DNA from: Rhodothermales bacterium
GTDB taxonomy: Bacteria; Bacteroidota; Rhodothermia; Rhodothermales; Bin80
Assembly (NCBI GenBank): GCA_022822185.1
Contig: JAJECE010000011.1
Span: 1-64,000, forward strand
Length of the DNA: 64,000 bases
Direction of reading: 5' to 3'
In this document: positions 1 through 10,583 of the stretch, one piece after another
Layout: each line of letters opens with the position of its first letter
Position numbering within the stretch: position 1 is the stretch's first letter
Program-made: the position numbers and the translations under genes
Notes under the pieces: model-generated
What the model was told of the DNA's origin: nothing
Database searches by the model: none
The model's input: only the letters and a program-made list of their open reading frames with translations

Positions 1-325
1 CTTTTTTTCGCCTTGCCCCTTTTCTTGAACCTGGGCAGCCCCCGCTTTTTCTTGAAGAACTGCTTGTAGGCATCCGCCAGATCCTTCAGTCCGGTGCGAG
101 TTGCGTTTACAGGATAATCTCTTAGCCATGGTGCGACCGTATCCTTGTGTGCTTTATACCACTTGTAGAAATCAAACTGAGAGGTCTGGGATTTCCCGGT
201 TTCCGTGTAATCGTCTTTGGCTTTTGCCAGCGCCGCATTCCAGAGATACCGGTTGACACCCGCCAGTCCATTCAGGAACCGGCAGGTCTTCTTGTCGCCT
301 CGCAGACGAAAGCGGATCGTTACAT
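1..325 (-). pseudogene. TnpB/OrfB-family (IS200/IS605) N-terminal fragment, truncated by window edge and apparently frameshifted just after its ATG
   Basis: Minus-strand translation reads TIRFRLRGDKKTCRFLNGLAGVNRYLWNAALAKAKDDYTETGKSQTSQFDFYKWYKAHKDTVAPWLRDYPVNATRTGLKDLADAYKQFFKKKRGLPRFKKRGKAKK, typical of the TnpB N-terminal region. No ATG is in frame; the nearest ATG (complement of 323-325) is followed by TAA and is out of frame by one base. Confidence 0.7.
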
Positions 326-1003
326 GCTGCCGTTCCCCTGAACCAACGGAGGACTTTGTCTTACAATCTTTAACGAGCATAGCATCAAGCGGATGATATT
401 GTGTAGGCAATCGGGGAGACACTATCCTTCCCGATTGTACCCATTTTATCCACCTGAATGGAAGAGGTTCCCCTCATTGTTACTTATGGATATATAATTC
501 CCCAAAGTTACTGATTTTCCCGCAAATACCGCCGCAACGCCGTATCAAGGGCACCCGGAGATCTCTAAAAACAGATTTCCATCTTCTTGATTTTTGTCAT
601 GTTCGGTGAACGGGTTGCTTTTGGAAGCCATCAGGACAAGGCCAACTCTCTGAGATAGGGACATTACGGAGAAACAATACCGGCTGATGTCATTTACATT
701 TTTCGCTGAAGTCACTTGAAAACTTCATTTCAGGAAGAGAGCGCACATAACGAGGCGGATCAGTGAACTGCGAACTCCAATTGCGTCCGACAAAGATCAT
801 TCCTGAATGAAAAGCACCCTGCACTCCGACCGCTTACCTTATCTCTGCCATGACATCATGGAAGGCCATGTACGAAATATCCTGACACATCGTTCCTAAG
901 AATAGAACGTAACTTCGGACCGAACAGATGATCACCATGATGAATTCCGCGCAGAGACTCATGTTGCTGAAAATTGATCCCGACCGCATTAAAGCCTGTA
1001 TAA

Positions 1004-3349
1004 TTGTTTTTAGCTAACCGAGGCGTGCCAAATACAGTACATACAGAAACCCGAAATCAACTCTCAATGATTGCGAAATACAAGAATTTTTTACTTCGTA
1101 TTTTTCGGAAGGGCGACGCCGCGCATGCCGCATTTATCCTGAGCATTCCGGCCTTAGCAGTCATTGCAGGTGCCATCTTTTTGCTGACGTATATGTGGAT
1201 CCTATCCTGGGATACTCCCTCTCTGCGGGAGATCGAAAACCCTGAATTGTCCTATGCCAGCGTCGCTTATACCGCAGATGGTGTTGAACTGGCCCGGTTT
1301 GGTCGGCAGAACCGCAGCTGGGTTCCGTTTGACTCTATTTCTATTCACGCACGGCAGGCACTGATTGCCACCGAAGATCACCGCTTCTATAACCATTGGG
1401 GGGTCAATCTCTTTCGTACCGCCTCGGCAGCAACCCAATCTTTACTTGGCAAACTTGGGCTTCCTTTTGATCGTCAGGGGGGATCCACCATCACCCAGCA
1501 GCTGGCACGCAACATTTACAATGAGCAAATTGGATTTGAGGTCAGTGTGAACCGAAAATTAAAAGAAATGGTAACCGCAGTGCGTCTGGAACAACTCTAT
1601 TCAAAAGACGAGATCGCCGAAATGTATTTGAATACGGTCCCGTTCCTTTATAATGCCTATGGAATTGAAGCTGCTGCACGGACCTACTTTGGCAAAGCTG
1701 CCTCTGATCTGGATATACTTGAAAGCGCGACACTGATCGGACTCCTCAAGGGAACCTATCGCTACGATCCCCTGCGCAATCCTGAACGATCCAAAATCCG
1801 TCGAAATACCGTATTGCGACGAATGATCTCGCAGGAATGGCTTGACAAAGACACCTATGAGGTTGTGAAAGACTCTTTAACCACTACCCGGCTCCGAACC
1901 GCCGATGTAACACAAAGCATTGCGCCTTATTTTGCCGAGCAGGTTCGTCAGTGGGCATCAGAATGGGGAAAAGAGGAAGGTATTGACATCTATAACAGCA
2001 GACTGCGCATTGAGACCACACTGGATTCCAGAATGCAATCCACCGCCCGCTCCGCCGTAACCGGTACACTAGATGGTTTGCAGGCAGTCGCGAACTGTGA
2101 GTGGAGTGCTGCCGCCAGCCCCCGAATGCGATATGGTGGAGAAATTCCGAAATATCTGACAGATCCCTGTCATACAGATCCCGATAATCACTGGGCATGG
2201 TTTTGGGAACGTAATTCAGCCCTTCTGAATGCATATATCCGGGAATCTACACAATATCGGAGCCTTCGGAATGAAGGCAAAAACGGGGCGGATGCCTTGC
2301 AGGAATTGAAAAACGATCCCGCATTTATTGACTCGCTTAAAAGCACAAAAAGCCGTCTGGAAAATGGCTTTGTTGCAATGGATCCGACCAACGGATATGT
2401 CAAAGCTTGGGTCGGTGGACGAGATCTTTCTACGGACTGGTATGACCATGTGAGCGTTGCCAGAAGACAACCGGGCTCGGTATTCAAACCCTTCACCTAT
2501 GCATTCGCAGTTGATGCCAACTACTCACCGGAAAAACTTTATATGGATTCTGTTTTTCAGTACCCAAATGAAGTCACAGGAGAAGTATGGAGTCCACAGA
2601 ACTTCAGCGATGAAACCACCGGAGAATGGATACCGATGCGGGAGGGCCTAGCCCGTTCTCTGAATACCATCACTGCACAGGTCATCCATGACATTAATCC
2701 GCTGAATGTAGCGAATCTTGCAAAAAATATGGGGATCAAAAGTGATCTGGACCCCGTCCTGTCGCTAGCGCTGGGGACAAGCGAAGTCACGCTCCTCGAA
2801 TCGGTTAATGCCTACAGCACCCTGGCCAATCGGGGAATCCAGACGGACCCGGTCATGGTTACCCGAATCATCAATGAAGAAACGGGAAAGATTGTCTATG
2901 ACTATCAGCAGGACCCCTCACGCACACACCCGCGTGAGGTCCTTTCCGAAGAAAAGACCGCCGTTGTGATTGATATGCTGCGGGATGTGATCAACAAATC
3001 CTATGGCACCGGTATTCGTATCCGAAGTGGCTACGGATTGTATGGATATGACTTCGCAGGAAAGACTGGAACGACCCAGAAAGGGGCGGATGGCTGGTTT
3101 GTCCTCATGCACCCAGAACTGGTTACGGGTGCGTGGGTCGGCTTTAATGACCGGCGCATGAATTTTCGTTCCTCCTACTGGGGGCAGGGTGCACACAATG
3201 CCCTGTTTGTGGTCGGCGAATTCCTGCAGAACCTGTCGGAAAATGAAGATCTCATGCTCAGCATCAACAACACCTTCCCCTCTCCGTCTTTACGCAGTGA
3301 AATCTCCCCTCAGGATCAGCAATCTCCGGAGACCCGCGTCAACTGGTAG
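1004..3349 (+). CDS. Penicillin-binding protein 1A-type transglycosylase/transpeptidase (start may be ATG at about 1067)
   Basis: 781 aa; GT51 motifs (ATEDHRFYNHWGVN, GGSTITQQLARN), transpeptidase motifs (RQPGSVFKPFTY, AGKTGTTQKGADGWF). Confidence 0.93.
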   Translation: MFLANRGVPNTVHTETRNQLSMIAKYKNFLLRIFRKGDAAHAAFILSIPALAVIAGAIFLLTYMWILSWDTPSLREIENPELSYASVAYTADGVELARFGRQNRSWVPFDSISIHARQALIATEDHRFYNHWGVNLFRTASAATQSLLGKLGLPFDRQGGSTITQQLARNIYNEQIGFEVSVNRKLKEMVTAVRLEQLYSKDEIAEMYLNTVPFLYNAYGIEAAARTYFGKAASDLDILESATLIGLLKGTYRYDPLRNPERSKIRRNTVLRRMISQEWLDKDTYEVVKDSLTTTRLRTADVTQSIAPYFAEQVRQWASEWGKEEGIDIYNSRLRIETTLDSRMQSTARSAVTGTLDGLQAVANCEWSAAASPRMRYGGEIPKYLTDPCHTDPDNHWAWFWERNSALLNAYIRESTQYRSLRNEGKNGADALQELKNDPAFIDSLKSTKSRLENGFVAMDPTNGYVKAWVGGRDLSTDWYDHVSVARRQPGSVFKPFTYAFAVDANYSPEKLYMDSVFQYPNEVTGEVWSPQNFSDETTGEWIPMREGLARSLNTITAQVIHDINPLNVANLAKNMGIKSDLDPVLSLALGTSEVTLLESVNAYSTLANRGIQTDPVMVTRIINEETGKIVYDYQQDPSRTHPREVLSEEKTAVVIDMLRDVINKSYGTGIRIRSGYGLYGYDFAGKTGTTQKGADGWFVLMHPELVTGAWVGFNDRRMNFRSSYWGQGAHNALFVVGEFLQNLSENEDLMLSINNTFPSPSLRSEISPQDQQSPETRVNW

Positions 3350-3507
3350 TATCTCCCCATTGAACATTATGCAGGATTCCCCATGATCCGTCTGTGAGAT
3401 GAAATCACATATTCTGATCAGGAAGCCTTCACGATCTGGCTGGCAACTGCCCAGGCCACAACAGAAAAACGGCACACTGGAGATTACCTGAATCGTCTCC
3501 GTGCACC

Positions 3508-5253
3508 CTACAGTTCTTCGATCCGTTCCAGTTGCAGAAGCCGGACATCGGCAACCGCCTTTCCCGGGATGCTGACTGCCTGCAGAACAAGAGGATGATG
3601 CCCCGCTTCAAGCGAGATTGTCCCCAGTACTAGTGACCGAAAATCCTTCACATACGATTCAATCCGCGGCACACGATCCTCATTCATTCCGTATTCGGGG
3701 GGATCATGTGCATCCACTATTGCGGCCTGCAGTGAACTGTCACCAAAGCTCAGATCAATCTGCGCCCCCTCATCCCCTTCCGCTGTCGTATAATACAGGG
3801 TCGCTTTGTATTCTCCAGATGTCAAAACCTCTGCATCCCATAAAATAGAATCCTGGAGACTCGTCCAGTTGCTCAGAAAACTGTCATTGGGGTACCGGTT
3901 GGATCGCTGAATCCCTCCCGATGCCGTCGCATCCCGTGCGGGAAGCCATGTAATTTTTTCATCTTCAAAGCCAACCGTAAAAGGGCGCTTCTGATAGGAT
4001 TCCGGGACTACTTCACGAATCCATCGTGCCTTTGACTGCTCCAGAGAATCTACAAGTTCAGGATACTCAGACGCTAAATCTACGCGCTGCTCCCGATCAT
4101 TGACAATATTAAACAGCCCTCCCAAGTGGCCCAGACGATGGGTTTGTGTCCTGACACTCGTGCGTCCTCTCCAATGAGAAAAAAGAATTCGATCCTGCAC
4201 AGAATTGCGGTCACCCCGAAGGAGCGGAGCAACGCTGATCCCGTCCAGTGGATCACTGATCTTGAGTTCAATATTGCTGAGTTCTGCCAACGTAGGCATC
4301 AGATCAATCGCAGCCGTGATATCCGGAATGACCATTCCCCCGGCAATCACACCTGGCCACTGCATTAGAAGTGGAGATCGGACCCCTCCTTCGTCCGTAG
4401 ATCCTTTCCTGCCTTTCATGCCGGCGTTCCACCGTGCTCCGTTCGGGCCGTTGTCCGAAAAATAGAGCACAATCGTCTCTTCGGTGATCGACAACTCATC
4501 TAGAAGTGTTATGACCCGGCCTACGTTCCAGTCAATATTGAGCATCATGGCGAGGGCCGCCCGTGTATGGAGGAGATCTTCCTGTTCTGGAGAATGATGA
4601 GATTGCTGGAGTTCGAACACCTGATCCCACCACTCATCGGGCACCTGCATGGGAGAATGCGGTGTGTTGTAGGGCAAAAAAACGAGGAATGGGGATTCGA
4701 CATGCGTACGCATAAACTCCATGGCAGACTCCGTCAAATCATCCGGTAAGTATCCGCTTCCCTGTACCAAATCGCCATTTTCCTCGATAGGCGGTGAAAA
4801 ATAATGTCCCCAATGACCCGATGGGAATCCGTAAAAATGATCAAATCCACGGTGGTTGGGATGATATGGCCCCTGTTGGCCGTTGTGCCATTTCCCAAAG
4901 ACCCCTGTCGTATAGCCTGCATCCTGAAAGACCTCCGAGAGCAGGATCTCATCCGTATCCAGACGCTCGGCCCCCGCGCTGGTTCCATGCACACCGGAGC
5001 GGGGATGATATCGCCCTGTCAAAAGTTCTGCACGGGTTGGAGAGCAGACCGGGCTCACATAAAAATTCTCAAACCTAGCCCCCGAATGAGCAATCTGGTC
5101 GATATTCGGTGTCTGGATACTGGTATTGCCATTGATGGATAAATCGCCCCAGCCCTGATCATCCGTCAGGATAATGATTACATTCGGGGAACGCTCGGAA
5201 TTGCAGGATGCGAACAGCATCACAGCAGACAGCAGGAAAATTGTGCGGGTCAT
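3508..5253 (-). CDS. S1-family sulfatase (arylsulfatase-like lipoprotein)
   Basis: Motif CSPTRAELLTGRY (formylglycine C-x-P-S/T-R signature), IIILTDDQGWGD metal-binding N-terminus, Cys lipobox FASC. Confidence 0.9.
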   Translation of the reverse strand: MTRTIFLLSAVMLFASCNSERSPNVIIILTDDQGWGDLSINGNTSIQTPNIDQIAHSGARFENFYVSPVCSPTRAELLTGRYHPRSGVHGTSAGAERLDTDEILLSEVFQDAGYTTGVFGKWHNGQQGPYHPNHRGFDHFYGFPSGHWGHYFSPPIEENGDLVQGSGYLPDDLTESAMEFMRTHVESPFLVFLPYNTPHSPMQVPDEWWDQVFELQQSHHSPEQEDLLHTRAALAMMLNIDWNVGRVITLLDELSITEETIVLYFSDNGPNGARWNAGMKGRKGSTDEGGVRSPLLMQWPGVIAGGMVIPDITAAIDLMPTLAELSNIELKISDPLDGISVAPLLRGDRNSVQDRILFSHWRGRTSVRTQTHRLGHLGGLFNIVNDREQRVDLASEYPELVDSLEQSKARWIREVVPESYQKRPFTVGFEDEKITWLPARDATASGGIQRSNRYPNDSFLSNWTSLQDSILWDAEVLTSGEYKATLYYTTAEGDEGAQIDLSFGDSSLQAAIVDAHDPPEYGMNEDRVPRIESYVKDFRSLVLGTISLEAGHHPLVLQAVSIPGKAVADVRLLQLERIEEL

Positions 5254-5355
5254 GAAATTGATAATTGTGGGTTTGCTTTTCGTACTGACAGCATCTCGGC
5301 AGATACTGCAAACGATATTTTTCAGTATGATTTTGAATTCTCCCTGATCTGATCG

Positions 5356-5881
5356 TTATGAATCATCCCTGTTCATGCCAAACTCTACTCCAAGTGATCG
5401 AAGCATCATGAACGTATCTACCCATTCAACATTGAACTCATTGCAGACATCCGGCAACTTAACTGCTCGCCTGGATTTTGGGGAAGACTGCTCGTTCGTA
5501 ACAACTATAGCATTGTGTACTCTTGCAAATGCCGCAAGTCAGGCATCTGCAGTAGAAGAAAAAGCAGTCTTTGCTTCACCATGATATCGTTCGTGCCCTG
5601 TCACCCATTCCATAATCTCGTTATAAGCCTCCACCACATCCTCCGTATCCACAATCCGAAAAAAATGCTTGGTGAACTTCTCCTTTGGCCCATTGGACGA
5701 GATCCTCAGTTTATCGACCAGCAAACACTTCTGTACGAACTGGGATAATGCTGTATATCCGACCTTCTTGATGGTGATAGATCAGGCTTTCCCAGAATCC
5801 TGGGCATAGATCAAAAGCATAGTACCTGTTTTTGGCTGTTATAAGAACATCAGCATCCACAATGTAGAATTGATCTTTCAT
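5356..5881 (-). pseudogene. DUF4411-family PIN-like protein, disrupted by one frameshift and one in-frame TGA
   Basis: MKDQFYIVDADVLITAKNRYYAFDLCPGFWESLIYHHQEGRIYSIIPVRTEVFAGR* then, in another frame, VDKLRISSNGPKEKFTKHFFRIVDTEDVVEAYNEIMEWVTGHERYHGEAKTAFSSTADA*LAAFARVHNAIVVTNEQSSPKSRRAVKLPDVCNEFNVEWVDTFMMLRSLGVEFGMNRDDS. Family pattern known for DUF4411. Confidence 0.75.
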
Positions 5882-6078
5882 CAGCGGATGCGTATACCCA
5901 GTCGTTCGGCATAGGTTTGAAATGTTCCTCCGTAGAGTCCAGTCAAGTCGTAAGCCTCTTTAAATCCAATCTCTCCTCCCTTTGCTGCACTTATTATATG
6001 AGTGGCAAAATACTTGCCAACACGCGCATTCTGGTTATTGTAAAAATCGCCTCCAGACATCCTTTTCTTCTGACCTTG

Positions 6079-7035
6079 TTATTTGGTTTGGCCTTGGTAG
6101 AAAACCAAAAATTGATCACGATCAATAAGAGCCAGATCCATCGCTCTGCGGGCTATCACCACTGGACTCACTTTGAAAAATTGTTTTAACGGTTCATAAG
6201 GCACTCTTTCCTGGCTGAACTGCCTCCATTTCCTGTAAAACTCGTTCGATGGCATAAGAAACTCGGCCGCTGCTTGATTACACCAAGCTTCTATGCCCAT
6301 ACTATCTGGAAGTAGATGTTCAAAACCAGAGATTCCATCTTCCCCTAACCAGATATGCGCCAGTTCGTGAGCAAGTGTAAACATTTGAGCAGATTTTGCG
6401 TCTCTATCGTCCACGAAAATCAAGGGTGCATAGGGATCTGCAAATGCAAAGCCGCGAAATTCCTCTACCTTTATTTGGCGGTGCGTATTGTTCCCTACGA
6501 CACCATTAATCACTGCCATTACACCGATCTTCTCAATCATTCGTCGTAACTGATTCACTGCAACATACTGATTCGCCACCGTTGCCGCCCACCCATCACC
6601 TATGCCGACGATTTTTCGCATTTCACGCCCCACCATATCAGGGGGGGGGGCGGTCAGGTGGGCACTCCCTGCAAAGAAGAGCGGCTCAACCTTCTGGCCA
6701 ATAAGATATTCATGCGGCCACCTCTGCCTCCGCAGCATCGCATGAATGGTATCCATCAGATCTGGACTCATATCCCCCCTTTTTTCCTTCTCCGACACAG
6801 TTCGGAAATCGGGAATTGGAAGCCGTTCCTCTGGAGGCGAATTAAGGAAGAGATACCCAAACGGCACACGAACAGCCCGGGCGAATGCCTCAAGTTGTTT
6901 GAAGGTGGGATATGCACTACCTCGTTCCCATTCGGGCAACTTTTTAAATTTTATTACGAGGGCATCCTGCGTGATTCCTGCGCGTTCACATGCCCAGATC
7001 AGTAGTTTTGGCTTAACAGGGACGGCGCTCATCAT
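6079..7035 (-). CDS. HTH (XRE)-ImmA/IrrE family metallopeptidase
   Basis: N-terminal HTH-like region, C-terminal HELAHIWLG (HExxH) motif; adjacent to DUF4411 remnant, a common gene pair. Confidence 0.85.
   Translation of the reverse strand: MMSAVPVKPKLLIWACERAGITQDALVIKFKKLPEWERGSAYPTFKQLEAFARAVRVPFGYLFLNSPPEERLPIPDFRTVSEKEKRGDMSPDLMDTIHAMLRRQRWPHEYLIGQKVEPLFFAGSAHLTAPPPDMVGREMRKIVGIGDGWAATVANQYVAVNQLRRMIEKIGVMAVINGVVGNNTHRQIKVEEFRGFAFADPYAPLIFVDDRDAKSAQMFTLAHELAHIWLGEDGISGFEHLLPDSMGIEAWCNQAAAEFLMPSNEFYRKWRQFSQERVPYEPLKQFFKVSPVVIARRAMDLALIDRDQFLVFYQGQTK
6641..6650. repeat. Poly-G(10) tract inside the ImmA/IrrE coding region
   Basis: Ten consecutive G on the + strand (poly-C in coding sense, encoding part of APPP). 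Confidence 0.95.
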
Positions 7036-7720
7036 CGCCCCATTTCTGTTTCAGATTCCAACTCGTTTCCTGCCTGAAATGTCTCATACCGCAAAGATAG
7101 GAATTTATATTCGTGTATGCTCAGGGCGATTGCACGAATTCCAAAAGTTCAAACCTCCATTTCGAAATTCCTCTCCTTTTGCCCTGCCGCAGACGATACG
7201 GACAGGATCCTGACTTCGACGGTCAACCACCAAATGGAGATGTGTAGAGCGGGATTCCTGAGGGAAGTGAACATTATAAACGGAGAAATAAAAATCCATC
7301 CATAGCGCCTGGAAATGGATGTTTTTACAAATTGACGGCCGTCAAACCGTCGGAGTCAGGACAGGATTGTCTGGAAACGGTATACTGGTTGGCATGTGAC
7401 GGTGCCGATTACGTCTTGGGGAGACCATGTTGTCTGCGATTGCCTGTTGATTCTTTTCTCATCCGACATAAATCTGCTATACCGGCGGACTATTTCTGCC
7501 TCTAGTACGCGATTTGAACAGGATTAGGCACTACCCCCGGAACTCTCTAGGGATGCCTGCATCCACCTATCCCCGAATCCTGCTGGTAAGACGGATTTCA
7601 GTACATGCGACCACCTTACCAACCAGGGTTAAGCGTTACCCTGATTCCCGAAATCACATCAATGTTCCCGGTTTCGCGGCCATGGCTTCCGCAGTTTGCA
7701 TGCGTGATTTGAGATACTGG

Positions 7721-8590
7721 TCATCTCCCGTCCTGGGTAGGCCGCCAGGTCACATATCCCTGTGCCGCTGCTTCTGCTGCCGCCTGCTTCGCATCTTCCT
7801 CATGCTCAAATATACCATAGACCCCTGAACCTGACCCCGTAAGAGATGCAAACCCTGCTCCACTGCGCAGCAACGAGGACTTGATGCCCTCTATTTCGGG
7901 CCATTTTGAAAATACCGGCCCCTCAAAATCATTCTCCAACTCACGCCTCCAACGATCCAGATCATTGGATTGCACCACCTCCATGAGGTTTACACGATTC
8001 GACCCGAATACATCTAACTGCCGGAATGCCCATGCCGTAGAAATCTGAATATTCGGCACAATGACCACTAAATGAAATGGAAATACATACCCGGTCATGG
8101 GAGTCAGCCGTTCCCCTCTCCCCTCCGCATAGGCGGTGCCTCCATGCAAAAAGAACGGTACATCTGAACCAAGTTGCAGTGCGAGTGCATCCAGTGGACG
8201 GGCTGTTTGCTCCAACTCCCAGAGTTTATACAGCATTCGAAGCACCGTCGCGGCATCACTGGATCCGCCCCCGAGTCCCGCGCCATGCGGAAGTAGTTTC
8301 TCAAGATGGAAGGACGCGCCATAATCTATATCTGCAATCTTCCGCAAAAGTCTCGCAGCACGAATCACCAAATTATCCTCTCCACATGAAAGCGTCCCGT
8401 CTGTGCAAGTCATGCTGATTTCTTCCGCGGAACATATCGTGATCTTATCCGCCCATCCAATTGAATGAAACACTGTTGCCAGATCGTGGTATCCGTCCTG
8501 CCGTCTGCGTATAATGTGAAGCCCAAGATTGATTTTGGCTGGCGCCTGCTCAGATAGCCCCTGTCCCAACATTAATTTTGTGTCCAACAT
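7721..8590 (-). CDS. ispE: 4-diphosphocytidyl-2-C-methyl-D-erythritol kinase
   Basis: PAKINLGLHIIRRRQDGYHDL, LPHGAGLGGGSSDAATVLR GHMP-kinase motif, LTGSGSGVYGIF. Confidence 0.93.
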   Translation of the reverse strand: MLDTKLMLGQGLSEQAPAKINLGLHIIRRRQDGYHDLATVFHSIGWADKITICSAEEISMTCTDGTLSCGEDNLVIRAARLLRKIADIDYGASFHLEKLLPHGAGLGGGSSDAATVLRMLYKLWELEQTARPLDALALQLGSDVPFFLHGGTAYAEGRGERLTPMTGYVFPFHLVVIVPNIQISTAWAFRQLDVFGSNRVNLMEVVQSNDLDRWRRELENDFEGPVFSKWPEIEGIKSSLLRSGAGFASLTGSGSGVYGIFEHEEDAKQAAAEAAAQGYVTWRPTQDGR

Positions 8591-8864
8591 TCTCAATTGA
8601 CCCCCGATCCAGAAGTACAGAAGCCTCCATGTCCGTTTCAAAGACTATATCCGGTAAACTCTCGAATCTACCAGACGAATCCGGGTTTACGACCTTAATC
8701 TGTACAAGTACCTCATTCTTTGAACCCTCAAAAACATAAACACTGGAGACTCAGAATTTGTTTGGGAACATAGAGGACTAAAGGCCGTTGGACGCTCAAA
8801 TTTCGACGAAAATATCGCTGCATCGGCTACTCCGTATCCATTTCCATTTATTGTATAACTTCTT

Positions 8865-10583
8865 TTGCCGATGTTTAGGTTAGTGGCTTGTATCGCTGCG
8901 GCTTTACTGCTCCCCTTGCTGGTACCCGTGGCCAGTGCCCAGGTCTCTAATAATGAGGTCCTCGGTACAGTTCCGGATGATCCACAAACAGAATTGCGCA
9001 ATGCTATGACTGCACGGATCGTGCAGTCCGGCCTTCTTGCATTAGAGGGTTCCATCAATCCAAACGACTATATCGTTGGACCGGGTGACATCTTCAATGT
9101 AATGATTGGGGGAGCAATTCCCGTTGAACTTCCCTTAACCGTATCCGTTGCCGGTGTACTCCCACTGCCCGAGGGCGGAATAGTTCAGGCCGGCGGAAAA
9201 TCTCTTGCAGAGGTAGAACAGGAAGCCATTGCACTCCTTGAATCCCGCTATGTTAATGCGCCTGTGAGTATCTCATTAGCCCAGGCGCGAAGTTTTTATG
9301 TTCATGTTACCGGCACCGTGACCCGAACTGGACGCTACCTCATGCTCCCCCGTTCACGTGTTAGCGATGTTATTGAACAGGCCCTGTCATCCGGAATCCT
9401 TACTGCAAGACAAACAACAGATGATATTAAGGTTGACTTTGCAACACCGGAACATGGCTTCCCGCCAGAGATCAACGATATATACCGGCCATCACTCCGG
9501 AATATTCAAATACAACATACGGATGGAACCGAGGATCTGGTGGATCTTACCCGCTATCAAACAACCGGCAGGATAGATCATAATCCTGTCTTGCGAGATG
9601 GCGATCGTATTAATGTCCCCGCCTACCACATTGTTCGTGAAGGGATCCGTGTATCAGGCGATGTAGTTTGGCCTGGATTGTATGACTGGCGCCCCGATGA
9701 TACGATACTGAGTGTTCTGGATCTTGCAACAGGCGGGCAACCACCTGATTCAACCATCCAGTTTCGACTGATGCGATGGAATGATGGCCACTATCGCACG
9801 TTACTTGATCACAACATCGGTAGTTTGGTGAAGGAAACAATTGCCGCAGAGCAACTGATGCCCGGCGACCATATCACCATATATGAACGCAAAACCGCCA
9901 CCGCCAGTATTGAGGGATGGGTTGCCTATCCAGGAGAGTATCGCATAGAAGGTGGCGTAACCACCTTAAATCAATTGGTTGAAATTGCGGGCGGACTTAA
10001 GGAAGGTGCCAACCCAAATGCAGCAATCCTGGAGCGCACCAGTAGCGACAGACTCACTGATGGCCCCGAAATACCTTTACCCAACCAACCTCCCCTGCCC
10101 CTTCGCGGCAAGCAGGCGATCCAGTCATTTAGCGAAGGATTCCAAAAATCCTATTCTGGAGAAGTCGGTAATTACATGGCAGTCGACATCGCCGGTATAC
10201 TGGCCGGAAGGAGCAAAGATATCACACTCTACGATGGAGATCGACTCATCTTCCCGCGTGACGAAGGAACCATCCTGATTTCCGGGCATGTCCCCAAGCC
10301 GGGATATGTGACCTTCGTAGCCGGGATGCCGGCACGTCATTATGTGGAACATGCAGGAGGCTTGGGCCCTGATGCAGAAAAGGTTTATATTTTTAACGGA
10401 AGCAGTGATGGCATTCGTACAGGCCTCAATGAGCCCATCCGCCCTGGAGACACAATTTTTGTTGATTGGCTAGAGGAACTGACGGTAATGAGACGTCAAG
10501 CACGTTCACAGCAATTTCAAACCATCTTCTCCGGTCTATCGGTTGTGACCGCAACCATCACCATGATTGCGATAGTCCGATGA
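8865..10583 (+). CDS. SLBB-domain polysaccharide export protein (Wza-like)
   Basis: NDYIVGPGDIFNVMIGG export-domain motif and repeated SLBB-type segments (GDVVWPGLYDW, GWVAYPGEYRI, GHVPKPGYVTFV). Confidence 0.88.
   Translation: MPMFRLVACIAAALLLPLLVPVASAQVSNNEVLGTVPDDPQTELRNAMTARIVQSGLLALEGSINPNDYIVGPGDIFNVMIGGAIPVELPLTVSVAGVLPLPEGGIVQAGGKSLAEVEQEAIALLESRYVNAPVSISLAQARSFYVHVTGTVTRTGRYLMLPRSRVSDVIEQALSSGILTARQTTDDIKVDFATPEHGFPPEINDIYRPSLRNIQIQHTDGTEDLVDLTRYQTTGRIDHNPVLRDGDRINVPAYHIVREGIRVSGDVVWPGLYDWRPDDTILSVLDLATGGQPPDSTIQFRLMRWNDGHYRTLLDHNIGSLVKETIAAEQLMPGDHITIYERKTATASIEGWVAYPGEYRIEGGVTTLNQLVEIAGGLKEGANPNAAILERTSSDRLTDGPEIPLPNQPPLPLRGKQAIQSFSEGFQKSYSGEVGNYMAVDIAGILAGRSKDITLYDGDRLIFPRDEGTILISGHVPKPGYVTFVAGMPARHYVEHAGGLGPDAEKVYIFNGSSDGIRTGLNEPIRPGDTIFVDWLEELTVMRRQARSQQFQTIFSGLSVVTATITMIAIVR

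Noticed and set aside
1202-2790. Several minus-strand ORFs (1202-1438, 1884-2234, 2188-2496, 2557-2790) inside the PBP1A gene
   Set aside because: They are shadow ORFs of a well-supported plus-strand CDS.
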